Assembly (NCBI GenBank): GCA_032622095.1
Contig: CP136061.1
Location: 37,269,797-37,333,796 of the forward strand
Source of the DNA: Siphonodentalium dalli
Lineage: Eukaryota > Mollusca > Scaphopoda > Gadilida > Siphonodentaliidae
Direction: 5' to 3'
Length of the DNA: 64,000 nt
Below are positions 46,101-53,075 of this stretch, in pieces. The translations under genes and the position numbers were made by a program. Each line of letters starts with the position of its first letter. Within the stretch, counting starts at the first letter, position 1. A model generated the notes under the pieces. It was not told the DNA's origin. It did not search any database and worked only from the letters and a program-made list of their open reading frames with translations.

Positions 46101-47332
46101 CTTTTTATTATTGGATTTAAATTTTCCAACTGGTAGCTCAAAAAATTCCAACTTAATAATCACCCTCCCCCTTAGCGCTGTGGACGAATGGAATTAATAA
46201 CTTATAGATTGGCTGTTGCTACTTGTTTGCACAAATTTAGGATGTTTCTCTGCCTCAAACTACAGTACTACCAAAACGCAAACAAATAAATACTTCCATT
46301 CATCCATAATGCATATAATTGAAAATTTTCCAACTAATGAAAATAATTGACTAGATCAAATAAGGGTTGGAGAAACAGACTATCACCACAATCTCAGTCT
46401 ATTTTTGAGTCTAATATTTGTCTTGCTGTAGTTTCAGGCATGCTACTGTACTGCCCTAAGTAAATGACTCACCAAACCGGGGTACCCACCCCCCCCCCCC
46501 CCCCCCAGTTAAACACGGTAATAAGCCACAAGACAACCAGATTGTGTGGTTAAAAAGCATGTAAATCATTAACTGGTATGAAATGGAAACTTTCAGTACA
46601 ATTGCGGCTCCAGCAAATTTATACCCCAGGCCTTCAGATTCAACGAGAATCATTGAATCGATTCTCGTAAAGATTCTCGCAAACTTTTAAATTTTCAATG
46701 CTTTATGACTAACTTGATTCAGCATTTAATTCTCGCAAAATTAAATGTATTTTGAGCCCTGTACCCTTTCTATACTAATGCATCATTGATGAGTAGTTAA
46801 CCCATAGGAAATGTTCAGATAATTAAGTTCAACCCTTTCTATACTAATGCATCATTGATGAGTAGTTAACCCATAAGAAATGTTCAGATAATAAGTTTAA
46901 CCCTTTCTATACTAGAGCATCATTGACAAGTACATGTACATTTGTAGTTATCCCATAGGAAATGCCAAGATAATAAGTTAAACTTATTATATGAACATTT
47001 CCTTCCAAAAAATAGGACTCCTTCTGCACTTTCAATAATCTGACATTTATTCTTCCTGAACACCACACCAAATGAATAATATATCATTCCAAAGTACACT
47101 TTTATAATTGAATGGGAGAATCCATTTGATATAGAAAGGGTTAAAATGTAAGTTGCTGTGGTATATGGCTTACGTTATACTCATGCTGACCATCATAGGA
47201 TGTGACTTACGTTATACCCATGCTGACCATCATAGGATGGCAGGCTATGAGCTTAGCATCTTGAACCAGGGGAGCCTGCTGTTTGACCTGATCAAGCTCA
47301 CTATTGATCAATGCATTCTTATCGTCAGCCAT
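27413..47332 (-). CDS. Double-RWD-like, RING-H2 protein (probable E3 ubiquitin ligase), 7 coding exons
   Basis: Coding exons (minus strand, in order): 47332-47211, 42628-42463, 40361-40141, 35175-35065, 33137-33008, 30652-30553 and 27549-27413. Every junction is GT-AG with compatible phase, and the exons sum to 987 nt, a 328-aa protein plus TAG. Residues about 28-110 look like an RWD/UBC fold with YPHEP at 58-62. Residues about 135-200 repeat the pattern with DYP at 163-165. A RING-H2 follows, with ligands C237, C240, C264, H266, H269, C272, C287 and C290 (C3H2C3). The tail is charged and probably helical (ARWAHKQARERELAEVADFL). RWD plus RING is known from ubiquitin ligases such as RNF25 and FANCL. 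The expected role is therefore E2 binding and ubiquitin transfer in the cytosol or nucleus, but the substrate is unknown. The start is chosen because an in-frame TGA lies seven codons upstream. Introns are 1.9-5.0 kb and full of transposons. Function is inferred from architecture only. Confidence 0.93.
27613..27720 (+). mobile_element. TTAA MITE CCCTTTACCCAACA, 108-bp deletion derivative
   Basis: It has TTAA on both sides and the same left 25 bp and right 80 bp as the full-length members. The hairpin cassette between ggccct and attgagacag is missing. It lies in intron 6, 64 bp from exon 7. Confidence 0.92.
27875..28229 (+). mobile_element. TTAA MITE CCCTTTACCCAACA with hairpins
   Basis: It has TTAA on both sides. 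The first hairpin (27907-27973) is complete; the second (28028-28085) has lost the outer part of one arm. It lies in intron 6. Confidence 0.92.
28230..28596. mobile_element. hAT-like MITE, GGCTGTAA termini
   Basis: The ends are GGCTGTAAGGA and TTACAGCC. Subterminal copies of gtatcgcgatacac, gtatcgtgatacag and catgtatcatg resemble the CGATAC motifs of the hAT at 38168. It abuts the preceding MITE. No clear target duplication. Confidence 0.55.
29047..29092. repeat. H2 terminal fragment
   Basis: caccctctggggacctcatt then ctgcaaatgtcagacact matches the right end of the H2 element. Confidence 0.8.
29565..29660 (+). repeat. Short degenerate tandem repeat
   Basis: agagttccccctctttaatt and gtctgatt recur as agagttatccctctttaatt and gcctgatg. 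Confidence 0.6.
29796..30207 (-). pseudogene. DUF4371/hAT-type transposase-derived fragment, frameshifted
   Basis: Two frames join at about 29988. The first reads KVEVLFTNFVADHNLPFS followed by VADKVQQVIQSDV. The second reads FPDSKIAKKFVCGHMKTT, then SAPIVEKCRNNPFTLMT. This block is typical of the widespread DUF4371-like hAT-related proteins of invertebrates. It is truncated at both ends, lies in intron 6 of the RWD-RING gene on the same strand, and cannot be spliced as an exon without breaking frame. Confidence 0.75.
30260..30450. mobile_element. Element H2, right half, copy 2
   Basis: It matches 26105-26266 (gaaactgaacag, agatacttc, gcagaatgaggtcc) and ends cattctgtgaatgtcagacac. The transposase-like fragment 29796-30207 lies immediately beside it. 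Confidence 0.8.
30553..30652 (-). CDS. Exon 6 of RWD-RING gene (residues 251-284), central RING ligands
   Basis: The exon is 100 nt, with acceptor aattacag and donor gtttgt. It encodes GGIDPGKMIEKIYCGHLY followed by HYSCLDKYMKTPPFK. C264, H266, H269 and C272 are the middle four zinc ligands (C-x-H-x2-H-x2-C). The final G joins AT of exon 7 to make Asp284. The open frame is too short to be found by length alone; homology of pattern and phase identify it. Confidence 0.94.
31253..32248. mobile_element. TTAA element, family CTCTTTCACTGCC
   Basis: TTAA flanks CTCTTTCACTGCC and GGCAGTGAAAGAG; it is 996 bp including TTAA. Inside, two blocks with ggcggccatcttgg and gtggccatcttgg suggest older repeat content. 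The 128-codon frame at 31980-32366 crosses its right end and has no domain. Confidence 0.85.
32743..32997. mobile_element. MITE, family CCCTTTCTATACTA, in intron 5
   Basis: The ends are ACCCTTTCTATAC and GTATAGATAGGGTT, with internal inverted gttcagataataagt and acttattacctgaac. The TTAA has decayed. It begins 11 bp from the exon 5 donor. A second member lies at 46897. Confidence 0.8.
33008..33137 (-). CDS. Exon 5 of RWD-RING gene (residues 207-250), first RING cysteines
   Basis: The exon is 130 nt, with acceptor cttcacag and donor gtgagt. It encodes DTPFEPKPSIRPVCEF, then LIKDCIKKYPREKCPLC, supplying RING ligands C237 and C240. It ends on a codon boundary. A TTAA-type MITE begins only 11 bp beyond the exon, inside intron 5. 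Confidence 0.94.
33693..34082 (-). mobile_element. TTAA MITE CCCTTTACCCAACA with two hairpins (inverted)
   Basis: TTAA on both sides; it is the full-length form in reverse orientation to 22080. Hairpins lie at 33837-33903 and 33985-34052. It is in intron 4 of the RWD-RING gene. Confidence 0.93.
35065..35175 (-). CDS. Exon 4 of RWD-RING gene (residues 170-207)
   Basis: The exon is 111 nt, with acceptor aattcacag and donor gtcagt. It encodes IEVEDHNFPELLKTHFLG, then QAVEIARRCVQP and a basic KKKPK segment. It completes the second RWD-like unit and leads to the RING. Phase is 2 in and 2 out, and the first base of exon 5 completes the final Lys codon. Confidence 0.92.
35303..35395. repeat. 93-bp hairpin TCTCATGAGTGT
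   Basis: The arms TCTCATGAGTGTATGGAAAG (plus aaatat) and complement lie around a 40-bp loop, 128 bp from exon 4 in intron 3. Confidence 0.85.
35396..37440. repeat. Dispersed repeat R cluster, multiple diverged units
   Basis: Blocks with aagatggctgccggc, gatggctcccatctag, aggtcacccgaagatcc and ggtgatgatcggatga recur four or five times at 200-400 bp spacing. Two units end near cggacggacagacgacagac. The unit type matches the pieces at 15460 and 21130. It is non-coding and lies in intron 3. Confidence 0.8.
35864..36622. repeat. 54-bp minisatellite, about 14 units
   Basis: The unit is gtttggtgatgatcggatga + gggagttggcctcttgggtg + caccgaatgattta, repeated at exactly 54 bp except for one unit with a 1-bp deletion near 36213. 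It is an expansion of a segment of dispersed repeat R. Because 54 is a multiple of three it yields long open frames (310 codons on the minus strand, 18-residue repeat TKSFGAPKRPTPSSDHHQ). Confidence 0.97.
37960..38160 (+). repeat. HR-type tandem unit 1 (unit 2 continues at 39401-39545)
   Basis: ttccgtcatctatatacat, gcacatcttcaatatatggg and gattacaccatgaaggtac occur here and again at 39416-39535. The hAT element sits between the start and the body of the second unit. Confidence 0.8.
38168..39392 (+). mobile_element. hAT element with 8-bp target duplication and BED-zone remnant
   Basis: AACTCAGT lies on both sides (38160-38167, 39393-39400). The ends are TAGGGGTGGGAAGAT and complement, 1225 bp in all. 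Both subterminal regions carry many CGATAC/GTATCG words, a usual transposase-binding arrangement in hAT elements. It is inserted in the second of two tandem HR-type units. Most of the transposase is missing. Confidence 0.92.
38860..39024 (+). pseudogene. hAT transposase N-terminus (start of BED finger), 54 codons
   Basis: The frame starts MASTEQAVEIPQQSQEKF, then continues KPKPADKYKSKVWQHFG. K-S-x-V-W-x-H-F is the opening of a BED zinc finger as in Ac/ZBED-like hAT transposases. Residues after HFG do not show the Cys pair and the frame stops at 39022. It is probably what is left after an internal deletion. Confidence 0.7.
39670..40069 (+). mobile_element. TTAA MITE CCCTTTACCCAACA with two hairpins
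   Basis: Full-length member, 400 bp with TTAA. Hairpins lie at 39701-39767 and 39850-39916. It lies in intron 3, 71 bp from exon 3. Confidence 0.93.
40141..40361 (-). CDS. Exon 3 of RWD-RING gene (residues 97-170)
   Basis: The exon is 221 nt, with acceptor tctttcag and donor gtgagt. It encodes the helix after the first RWD (LNFTNIFLDENPLCVCSDE), a linker (KKDIIGEGDDLKLKQKTS), and the first strands of the second RWD-like unit (AVKITQNEFRFNFRITVP, then EDYPKQQAR). It starts in phase 0 and ends in phase 2. Confidence 0.93.
40549..40998. mobile_element. MITE, family TGTGACCCGCCATATC, carrying the hairpin pair
   Basis: The ends are TGTGACCCGCCATATCAAAT (continuing for about 40 bp) and complement, flanked by TA (40549-40550, 40997-40998). 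Just inside are taCCCTGTGCCAATGC hairpins at 40605-40672 and 40875-40944. The termini differ wholly from the TTAA MITEs, yet the hairpins are the same. The spacer is longer and includes acagagccccagacaaacat. Confidence 0.88.
42463..42628 (-). CDS. Exon 2 of RWD-RING gene (residues 41-96)
   Basis: The exon is 166 nt. The acceptor reads ctcttgcag and the donor gtaact. Only one frame is open across it, giving KTERKSLTLCMQFPANYP followed by HEPIVIEYKS. The YPxEP turn after two beta strands is the hallmark of RWD/UBC-like folds. The exon ends on a codon boundary. Confidence 0.92.
42682..42894. mobile_element. TTAA MITE, family CCCTTCCATGACTGG
   Basis: TTAA on both sides. The left end is CCCTTCCATGACTGGAAC and the right end CATCATGAAAGTG. 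One hairpin (42732-42797) is of the TCTCCCA-loop subtype, and the second is reduced. It begins 54 bp from exon 2. Confidence 0.88.
42924..43050 (+). repeat. Dispersed repeat beginning TTAA-AGGGAC (copy 2)
   Basis: It is colinear with 644-760: attaaagggac, aaaacagctatccgtcaaca, aatagattgac. Confidence 0.55.
43057..43099. mobile_element. TTAA MITE left end, split by Helitron 5
   Basis: TTAA, CCCTTTCGTGATGGGAAC, then cctgtaccactgca. It continues at 45908 as ttctcttatatatgcgag. Confidence 0.85.
43255..44720 (+). repeat. Decayed 120-147-bp tandem array in Helitron 5, about 10 units
   Basis: The marker cgccgattgccaccaaactt, more or less changed, recurs near 43317, 43456, 43600, 43731, 43877, 43994, 44141, 44277, 44397 and 44649. 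Units also share atcatccccat and gtgtggttta words. A second (GTCT)n block with its downstream sequence (44456-44600) repeats the element's own 5' region. Confidence 0.85.
44880..45895. other. Helitron 5 right interior, no recognised coding
   Basis: A 69-codon open frame (45199-45408) has no known domain. A stretch ending gcagttgtaaataaataaat at about 45690 looks like the 3' tail of an old LINE or SINE captured inside the Helitron. Confidence 0.4.
45908..46100. mobile_element. TTAA MITE right part after Helitron 5, truncated
   Basis: Two hairpins of the TCTCCCATAGGGA subtype (45908-45994 and 46010-46072) lie here, then cacaaaatttcaagaagct. The terminal AAAGGG-TTAA is missing. Confidence 0.8.
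46488..46506. repeat. Poly-C run
   Basis: A run of about 19 C, an error-prone length for sequencing. Confidence 0.95.
46627..46761. mobile_element. Short hAT-like MITE with GATTCTCG subterminal repeats
   Basis: The ends are CAGGCCTTCAGATT and complement of AATGTATTTTGAGCCCTG. Inside are at least four gattctcg or cgagaatc words. No clean target duplication. Confidence 0.5.
46768..46960 (+). repeat. 65-bp tandem triplication of MITE left end
   Basis: accctttctatactaatgc ... gatgagtagttaacccata ... gaaatgttcagataat occurs three times, the third being the MITE itself. Confidence 0.88.
46897..47144. mobile_element. TTAA MITE, family CCCTTTCTATACTA
   Basis: TTAA flanks CCCTTTCTATACTAGAGC and GATATAGAAAGGG. 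It is preceded by two extra tandem copies of its left 65 bp (46768-46896). It lies in intron 1, 66 bp beyond the exon 1 donor. Confidence 0.85.
47164..47237 (+). repeat. 38-bp tandem duplication spanning exon 1 donor
   Basis: Two near-identical units, each containing cttacgttatac and atgctgaccatcatagga, lie side by side. The duplicated segment covers the last codons of exon 1 and its GTAAGT donor, so a second donor-like GTAAGC lies 38 bp downstream on the minus strand. Confidence 0.85.
47211..47332 (-). CDS. Exon 1 of RWD-RING gene (residues 1-41)
   Basis: The exon is 122 nt, starting at ATG 47332-47330 with a favourable context (cagcagaATGG), and encodes MADDKNALINSELDQVKQ onward. It ends in the donor GTAAGT at 47210-47205 in phase 2. 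The last two bases AC join the G of exon 2 to make a Thr codon. Residues 32-41 (HPMMVSMGIT) run directly into the RWD strand of exon 2, which supports the join. A second, duplicated donor lies 38 bp further on. Confidence 0.85.
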
Positions 47333-47399
47333 TCTGCTGGATTTTCCTGCTCAGCTGTATTAACGATATCTCTCACAGACTTAACAGTAGCCTGTCACC

Positions 47400-47407
47400 T
47401 GACGTCA
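47400..47407. promoter_or_regulatory. CRE-like palindrome upstream of RWD-RING start codon
   Basis: A perfect TGACGTCA lies 68 bp upstream of the ATG. This is the CREB/ATF consensus, and its position suits a proximal promoter or 5' UTR. No TATA box is evident. A chance match cannot be excluded. Confidence 0.35.
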
Positions 47408-47499
47408 TACATTGCGAATTCTGAAAGGTCAACAATGGAATTATAAATAACAATTTCACACTCTGTATTAACTTGAATGTGGTTTGGTGCCATATCCTA

Positions 47500-47627
47500 T
47501 TCTAGGTTGTTATATGTCTCATTCTCGGTGTGCATTTTTTCTACGCTGCTGAATTTAAAAAAAAAATGAAGCTTATTTTGAAGTAATTCTAATTCTCTAT
47601 CTACATCATCAAGCAGACCAGATACTC
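47500..47627 (-). CDS. Possible terminal exon of an upstream gene (weak)
   Basis: Minus-strand codons read SGLLDDVDRELELLQNKLH, then after a T-rich tract and ttcag, SSVEKMHTENETYNNLE and a stop. It is acidic and coil-like, but a Phe-rich stretch from poly-T and the hAT-like boundary at 47628 weaken it. It lies 170 bp upstream of the RWD-RING start on the same strand. No homologue is recognised. Confidence 0.2.
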
Positions 47628-48151
47628 CAGGGCTTAAAATTTGTATGAGAATCAGAATTGATTCTTGCAAAAGATTATCACAAAGTGAAACATGAGAATC
47701 AAGTTTGATTCTCGCATACATGTATACATCTATCTCTGCTTTGTTATATAAAGACATCATGTCATAGCTATTAGGCCAGAGTGTTTTTTTTTAACTGGCC
47801 AACAGTCAATTTTTCAAAACTGAAAGCTATATATACATGAACAATATAATATTGCAATTTTGCATTCCTGTCACATTCATATCAACTCATTTGACTGAAG
47901 ATATATGGATAGGGTAAACTTTTTTAAGATTTGAAAGCAAGATATTACTGTTGAAAAATTGACTCAGTGCATTGAATTTTCAAAACTATCCCAGGGGATG
48001 CCCTTCAAATCATCTCTAACATAGAATGAGTGATACACCATACCCCCATCCCAACCAACTTGTGGCATTATCAGGATTTTATTTTCATTCTCATACCTCA
48101 AGCTTGTGAATCAGCTTTGATTCTCGCAAAATGGATGAATGTTAAGACCTG
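47628..48151. mobile_element. hAT-like MITE, CAGGGCTTAAAATT termini
   Basis: The ends are CAGGGCTTAAAATT and complement of AATGTTAAGACCTG. gattctcgc and gagaatca words lie near both ends, as in 46627-46761. Target duplication is not clear. Confidence 0.6.
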
Positions 48152-50267
48152 TATTCAGTCATAGTGTTATTGATAGAAATGGAGCTTAGGTCCCGTGTTG
48201 TTATGAGAAAAGTATTGCACAAACCCACACCTCTACGAAATTTATATTTGAAAACTGGAAATTTTATTTATTATTTGTTTTATTTTTGCATATATTGTAT
48301 GTTAATCTTGCCCTCACAATTCAACACCAAATGGAAACCAGTCTCTTTAACAAGCCGATGAATGTCAGATTAATCAGCAAGGTGGTTCCCGAGAAGATGT
48401 TTAAATGAGTCTCAGTAATTTCATTTAGTTACATGAACAACATGAGCATCACTGGGGAGTGGCTAAAAACGCCTGTTAGTCTACTTGTAAAATTGTTTTT
48501 AAATAAGGTGAATTATAAGTTGAAAAAGGGCCTTAAGCCCTTAACTCGACAAAAACTAATTAGACGAAATCCATATTTTGAGAAACACAAGTAACTAAAT
48601 GTGGTTCAAATCGGAAACCAAAAATGTTAACAGGCGGATGGACAAATGAATGGACTGTTATATAATACAACAAATTCTTCAAACGGGCACATAAAAATAT
48701 TTTTTTTGCAGCTTCTACCACCCTTGAATATAAAATTTTATGTTTTTTTCATGAATAGTACTTTATCTATAATTATTATCAAATGGCTAATCTAATATCA
48801 TTTTAACATTTGAGGGCCAAATGTTAAATATATTAAAAAAACAAATCATTTTTGTAACTCTATTGAGAGAGCTAACAATTATACAATACAACTTTTGTTC
48901 ATGAATGGTACTTCTAGTTATTTAATATCACATAACAAATATAACAGTTAAAGGATGTATGGAAATTAGATTTTTTTTTTTTTTTTTGATAGTTCAGGAT
49001 TATACATGTGTACATGAATACATTACATACTATGGGTATGTTTACAAGTTGAATCAATATAATACACAACAGTATATATATATTATAATTAATAGTTTAT
49101 ATTAAATATAAATATGTTATATGTTGGGTTCTGATGAGACAGTTAGAGTTCAGACTGTGTAAATAATTGATATATATGAGAATATATCAATTTTTTCAAG
49201 AATTAATTCATTTTATTTTATAGAGGTTGCCGTCAGAATATAAGGTAAATTATGTGGCAGAAATCTGTATAAAAATAGAAATACTCATGTGACCTGAGAC
49301 CATCAGGGATAACGCAAAAAGTTCTCTAAATGAGAACTTAATTCCATTGCGGTCCCTGGTGGCTTTCGGCACATGGGCAGTGAGTGAAGTTCGAAACTTC
49401 GGAGCACAATGTATAAAAGTATTTAAAATATAAATTAAATAAAATAAAAGCCATTTCAGAACGAGACTTATATGGAGAGGAAAAGCTGATAAAATAAGTC
49501 AATACACAAGTAATGCATTCATGCCACAATAAAACAACAGTGATTTTGTAACTCTATTGAGAGAGGTAACGATAATTCAAATATTTGAATAGTGCCATAT
49601 ATTCAAAACTGCAAAGAGTGTGTCAACCATTGTGTTTAATATGGTTGGCCTATTTAAAAATCCTGAAAAACTTGACTGGATAATAGCAGTAATAATTACT
49701 TGAATAAACAACAGCTTCCAGAAAGACAAGGTGATAATTGGTAAATGTCAGTGGTAGCTTCAATGATGCATTCAATTACCCAGTGGTGTTAACTGCAGCT
49801 TTGTTAATCAGCAGAAATTTGCCCGGGCTCAATTATTTATTTTGACTGCGTGATTATGTAAACAAATCAGTTTGTTTTCATAAGCACTGAATTTTTTTTT
49901 TTAGGCACACACATCAATTTAATTTAAATCTGTGTACATGTACTGGCAGTCATTCATGCCACAAGCTTCAAGTATATTAACATATCTCCTTACCACAATT
50001 GACATAAGAGATAATTACATATAATACAAGTAATAGCATACATGTATGCGACAATATTAATCAATGAATGAGCTTGGAAACATTATCTAAATGTGATTCC
50101 AATTATAATCATGAGTGCTGGATAATAAGTCATCACTATTTCCCCTGCGGATGCACACATACATGAGTAAGCTCTCAAGGTGGTAACTGCTTTTCCGGAG
50201 TGTGTTTGATATGTAGTCGAGTCCATCATTTGTATTTTCATGTCCCAAGTTAAATAGTTCATACAAC
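48152..50267. other. AT-rich DNA without recognised genes
   Basis: This holds an HR-type repeat piece (48480-48660), a T run at about 48972-48988 and two related blocks with aactctattgagagag (48855 and 49550). No coding is supported. Confidence 0.5.
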
Positions 50268-50501
50268 TTAACCCTTTGAGTGCCAGGTCGATTTTTGTAT
50301 CAACCCATATACCCTGTGCCAATGCATTCTCTTATATATGCGAGTCGACCATAGGTCGCCTCGCATATATAAGAGAATACATTGGCCTAACAATGTTTGT
50401 TTTTTTTTTACAATTTTAATAATTTATTCTTATATTCTTTAACAGACTTATTTTGTAGGTTTAGGGCCGATGAGATCGGCCCCTGGCACTCAAAGGGTTA
50501 A
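50268..50501. mobile_element. TTAA MITE, family CCCTTTGAGTGCCAGG, with one hairpin
   Basis: TTAA flanks CCCTTTGAGTGCCAGG and CCTGGCACTCAAAGGG. Inside is taCCCTGTG and one complete hairpin (50320-50386) followed by the same AT-rich spacer as other families, then gggccgatgagatcggccc (a small palindrome). Confidence 0.9.
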
Positions 50502-50656
50502 ATTCATTAGGGTTCATATAAAAATATGCATCAATGTACTTGTTGTGTACTTCGGTATGAAAAAAAATGCAGATCAGGACAAAGTGGTTATTCATCACCC
50601 ACTGAATTCCCACACTAACTACTAATTCATAGTGCAACTACTAATTCATAGTGTAT

Positions 50657-50908
50657 TTAGGACATAAAATAAAAAACATCCATTACCCTGCAGGGAGCCC
50701 CACACATATATAGAAGCATATAGAAGAGTGTCGTCTGCTCATGTTTGTCTGGGGCTCTGTATGGGTGAAATTATAAAATTGTTAAAGAATACAAGAAAAA
50801 ATTATTAAAATTGTAAAAAATTGTTATGCCAATGCATTCTCTTATATATGCGAGGCGACCTATGGTCGACTCGCATATATAAGAGAATGCATTGGCACAG
50901 GGTAAAAA
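50657..50908 (-). mobile_element. Partial MITE of the TGTGACCCGCC interior type
   Basis: gacataaaataaaaaacatc, atgtttgtctggggctctgt and one hairpin (50829-50895) are the reverse complement of 40740-40950. The outer TGTGACCC terminus is missing. Confidence 0.75.
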
Positions 50909-53075
50909 AATCTGTTTCAATAGGTAATCTATGATTTCAAGACATGAATTTTATAAGTTGTGTTACAATACAACTACTCAATGATGAAAAATAATTAGGT
51001 CTACCAAATTCTCGACATTACCCCACCTGTAGAAGTGTACATTACCCCACAAGCACATGTGGACATTTTGCCACCCAGGCACTTCCCCACCAGCACATTT
51101 GCCTTCCCAGTTCATATGAAGAAATATGTAAGAAGCTGCGTCTGAAGCCAATTTTTTTTCCCCATGATCATCAAAGAACGTTTAGCAGAAGCCAGCTCGA
51201 GCTACCAGTACATGTACATGTATAATTGTACATGTACAGTGTATTCAGTAGACACTGTTGGGGCAAACATGATGATACAACTGTCTATCGGATAGGAATA
51301 TCCTCAGCATTTACTCTTGTGTTTGTTTGCTATATTCTGCTATCAAATCATGCGCTTCTGTGTGAGACAAGACTTTTCCTTTTAGAAATGTACCCATCAC
51401 ATAATTGTAAACTTTATTGCTCACAATTTTGGTGTAAATATTTTTTTTGCTCAAATAATTGGCTTTTAAAATATATATATATAATTGCATCCATTTTAGG
51501 GCCCTGTGATTCACTGATTTTCGTTTGATTCAGAGAAAATATCGAATCGAATCTCCGAATCTTGAATGCCATATATACATGTACTAATATACTGGTGTCT
51601 TGAACTTACTAAATTCTACAAATCCTATGAAGTTGACATGCATTTTCTAAACTGTTCAGGTGATAGTAAATACATTGTAGTTGACAAAGCCACAATAAAT
51701 TCAAATACTGCACAAAAGAGAACTTGACAAACGCACAGTAAATTTAGCTGGAACGGGCTATGGAAACTTTATCGTGTTGCCTAGATCATTCTGGATTCTT
51801 TGACACTTGGCCTTTGTAACAGTAGTAGGGACTCCACCACGGGGAAAATAAATTAGGCCGTTTTGAGAAACACATAAACACGGTTCGCCCCGTCAAAAGA
51901 AAATTTTGATTTTTGTCATGGAAATAAAGCCATTTCCTTGCCCCTGAGCAAAGTAACAGATCCTGGATGTTGATCCTGGATGTATCCACTTTTTTTATAC
52001 TCATCTTGCAAATTGACAGTTATCAACAAGAGTGTTACTCAAGTGAAAATTGGCGGGCGGAACCCAAATTTGAACTTGACCTATATTTTAGGCTAGTAAA
52101 CTCACATACCAAATTCAGTTCAGACTTACTGAAGTTATCATCCGGAAACGAAAATTGAGTGCAAATTCCAACAAAAAGGACCATAACTCTGGTGAAAATT
52201 GGCAGGCGGGAACCAAAATTTAAATTTAACTTCATTCAGTTGAGACTATATAAAGTTATCATTTTTAAACCAAAATCTAACAGACAGACGGTACGAAAGA
52301 CAGATGGACAGACCAATGACTACTCTCCGGCATTCTTTAATGTTATAACGCGACACATGTCGTGCTTTTACAGGACACCAAACATTAGTTGTAAGTTGCA
52401 GCCCTTTTATTTCCAAGGTTGACCAGTCTCTTTGAAAAGCCGAAGAAAATCCAGTATACATCTCTAGATTATATTTCATTTCTACAACGCGACATTTCCA
52501 ACATGACGTAATAAACATCCAAATATGGAGTGCATTCCTGGCGCAGTAAATGTTTGAGAGAATCATAGTATTTAGAAATAGTTATAAATACAAGATGCGA
52601 AAGAATAATCAGTAATGAATATTGTTGACTGATAAAAACTCGAAGATGATGTCCCCTATATTGCGATGAGTATAATTAATTATCGATATATATATTGCCT
52701 GTAATCAGTTTCATTTTTTAAATCACAAATCCAGAGACATACATCCGTTATGATTTTCATCGGCTTTTCGAAGAGACTACGTTGTGACATACTAGTACTC
52801 TGCTCAGTTTTACACTTTTTCACCAGAGTTCTGTTTAACCCTCCGCACTCCTGTTGTAGCTGGATTTTTTTAGAATAAATGGCAATTGACTTTACAAATA
52901 TATATCATCTCATGCGAGAGGAATGAGGCCGGTCTACGGATACTGAGCCCTACTTACTACTTAGTAGTGGAAACCCTGACACTTAGTGATGATACAGATG
53001 TACATACGGTATATGTTTGCTGAATGATTGCAGAACATGGTAGTCGAATGCTCAAAATGTTCAAAGAATTCCGAA
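50909..53075. other. AT-rich DNA without recognised genes
   Basis: This contains HR-type repeat sequence at 52030-52320 (two units, ending acagacagacggtacg). The open frames of 60-106 codons here have no recognisable domains. Confidence 0.5.

Noticed and set aside
22080-50908. Regularly recurring palindromes as a CRISPR-like array
   Set aside because: Spacing is irregular, repeats lie in MITEs with target duplications, and the sequence is animal DNA.
51500-51560. hAT-like terminus (agggccctgtgattc)
   Set aside because: Only one end is visible and there is no duplication. Too weak to list.
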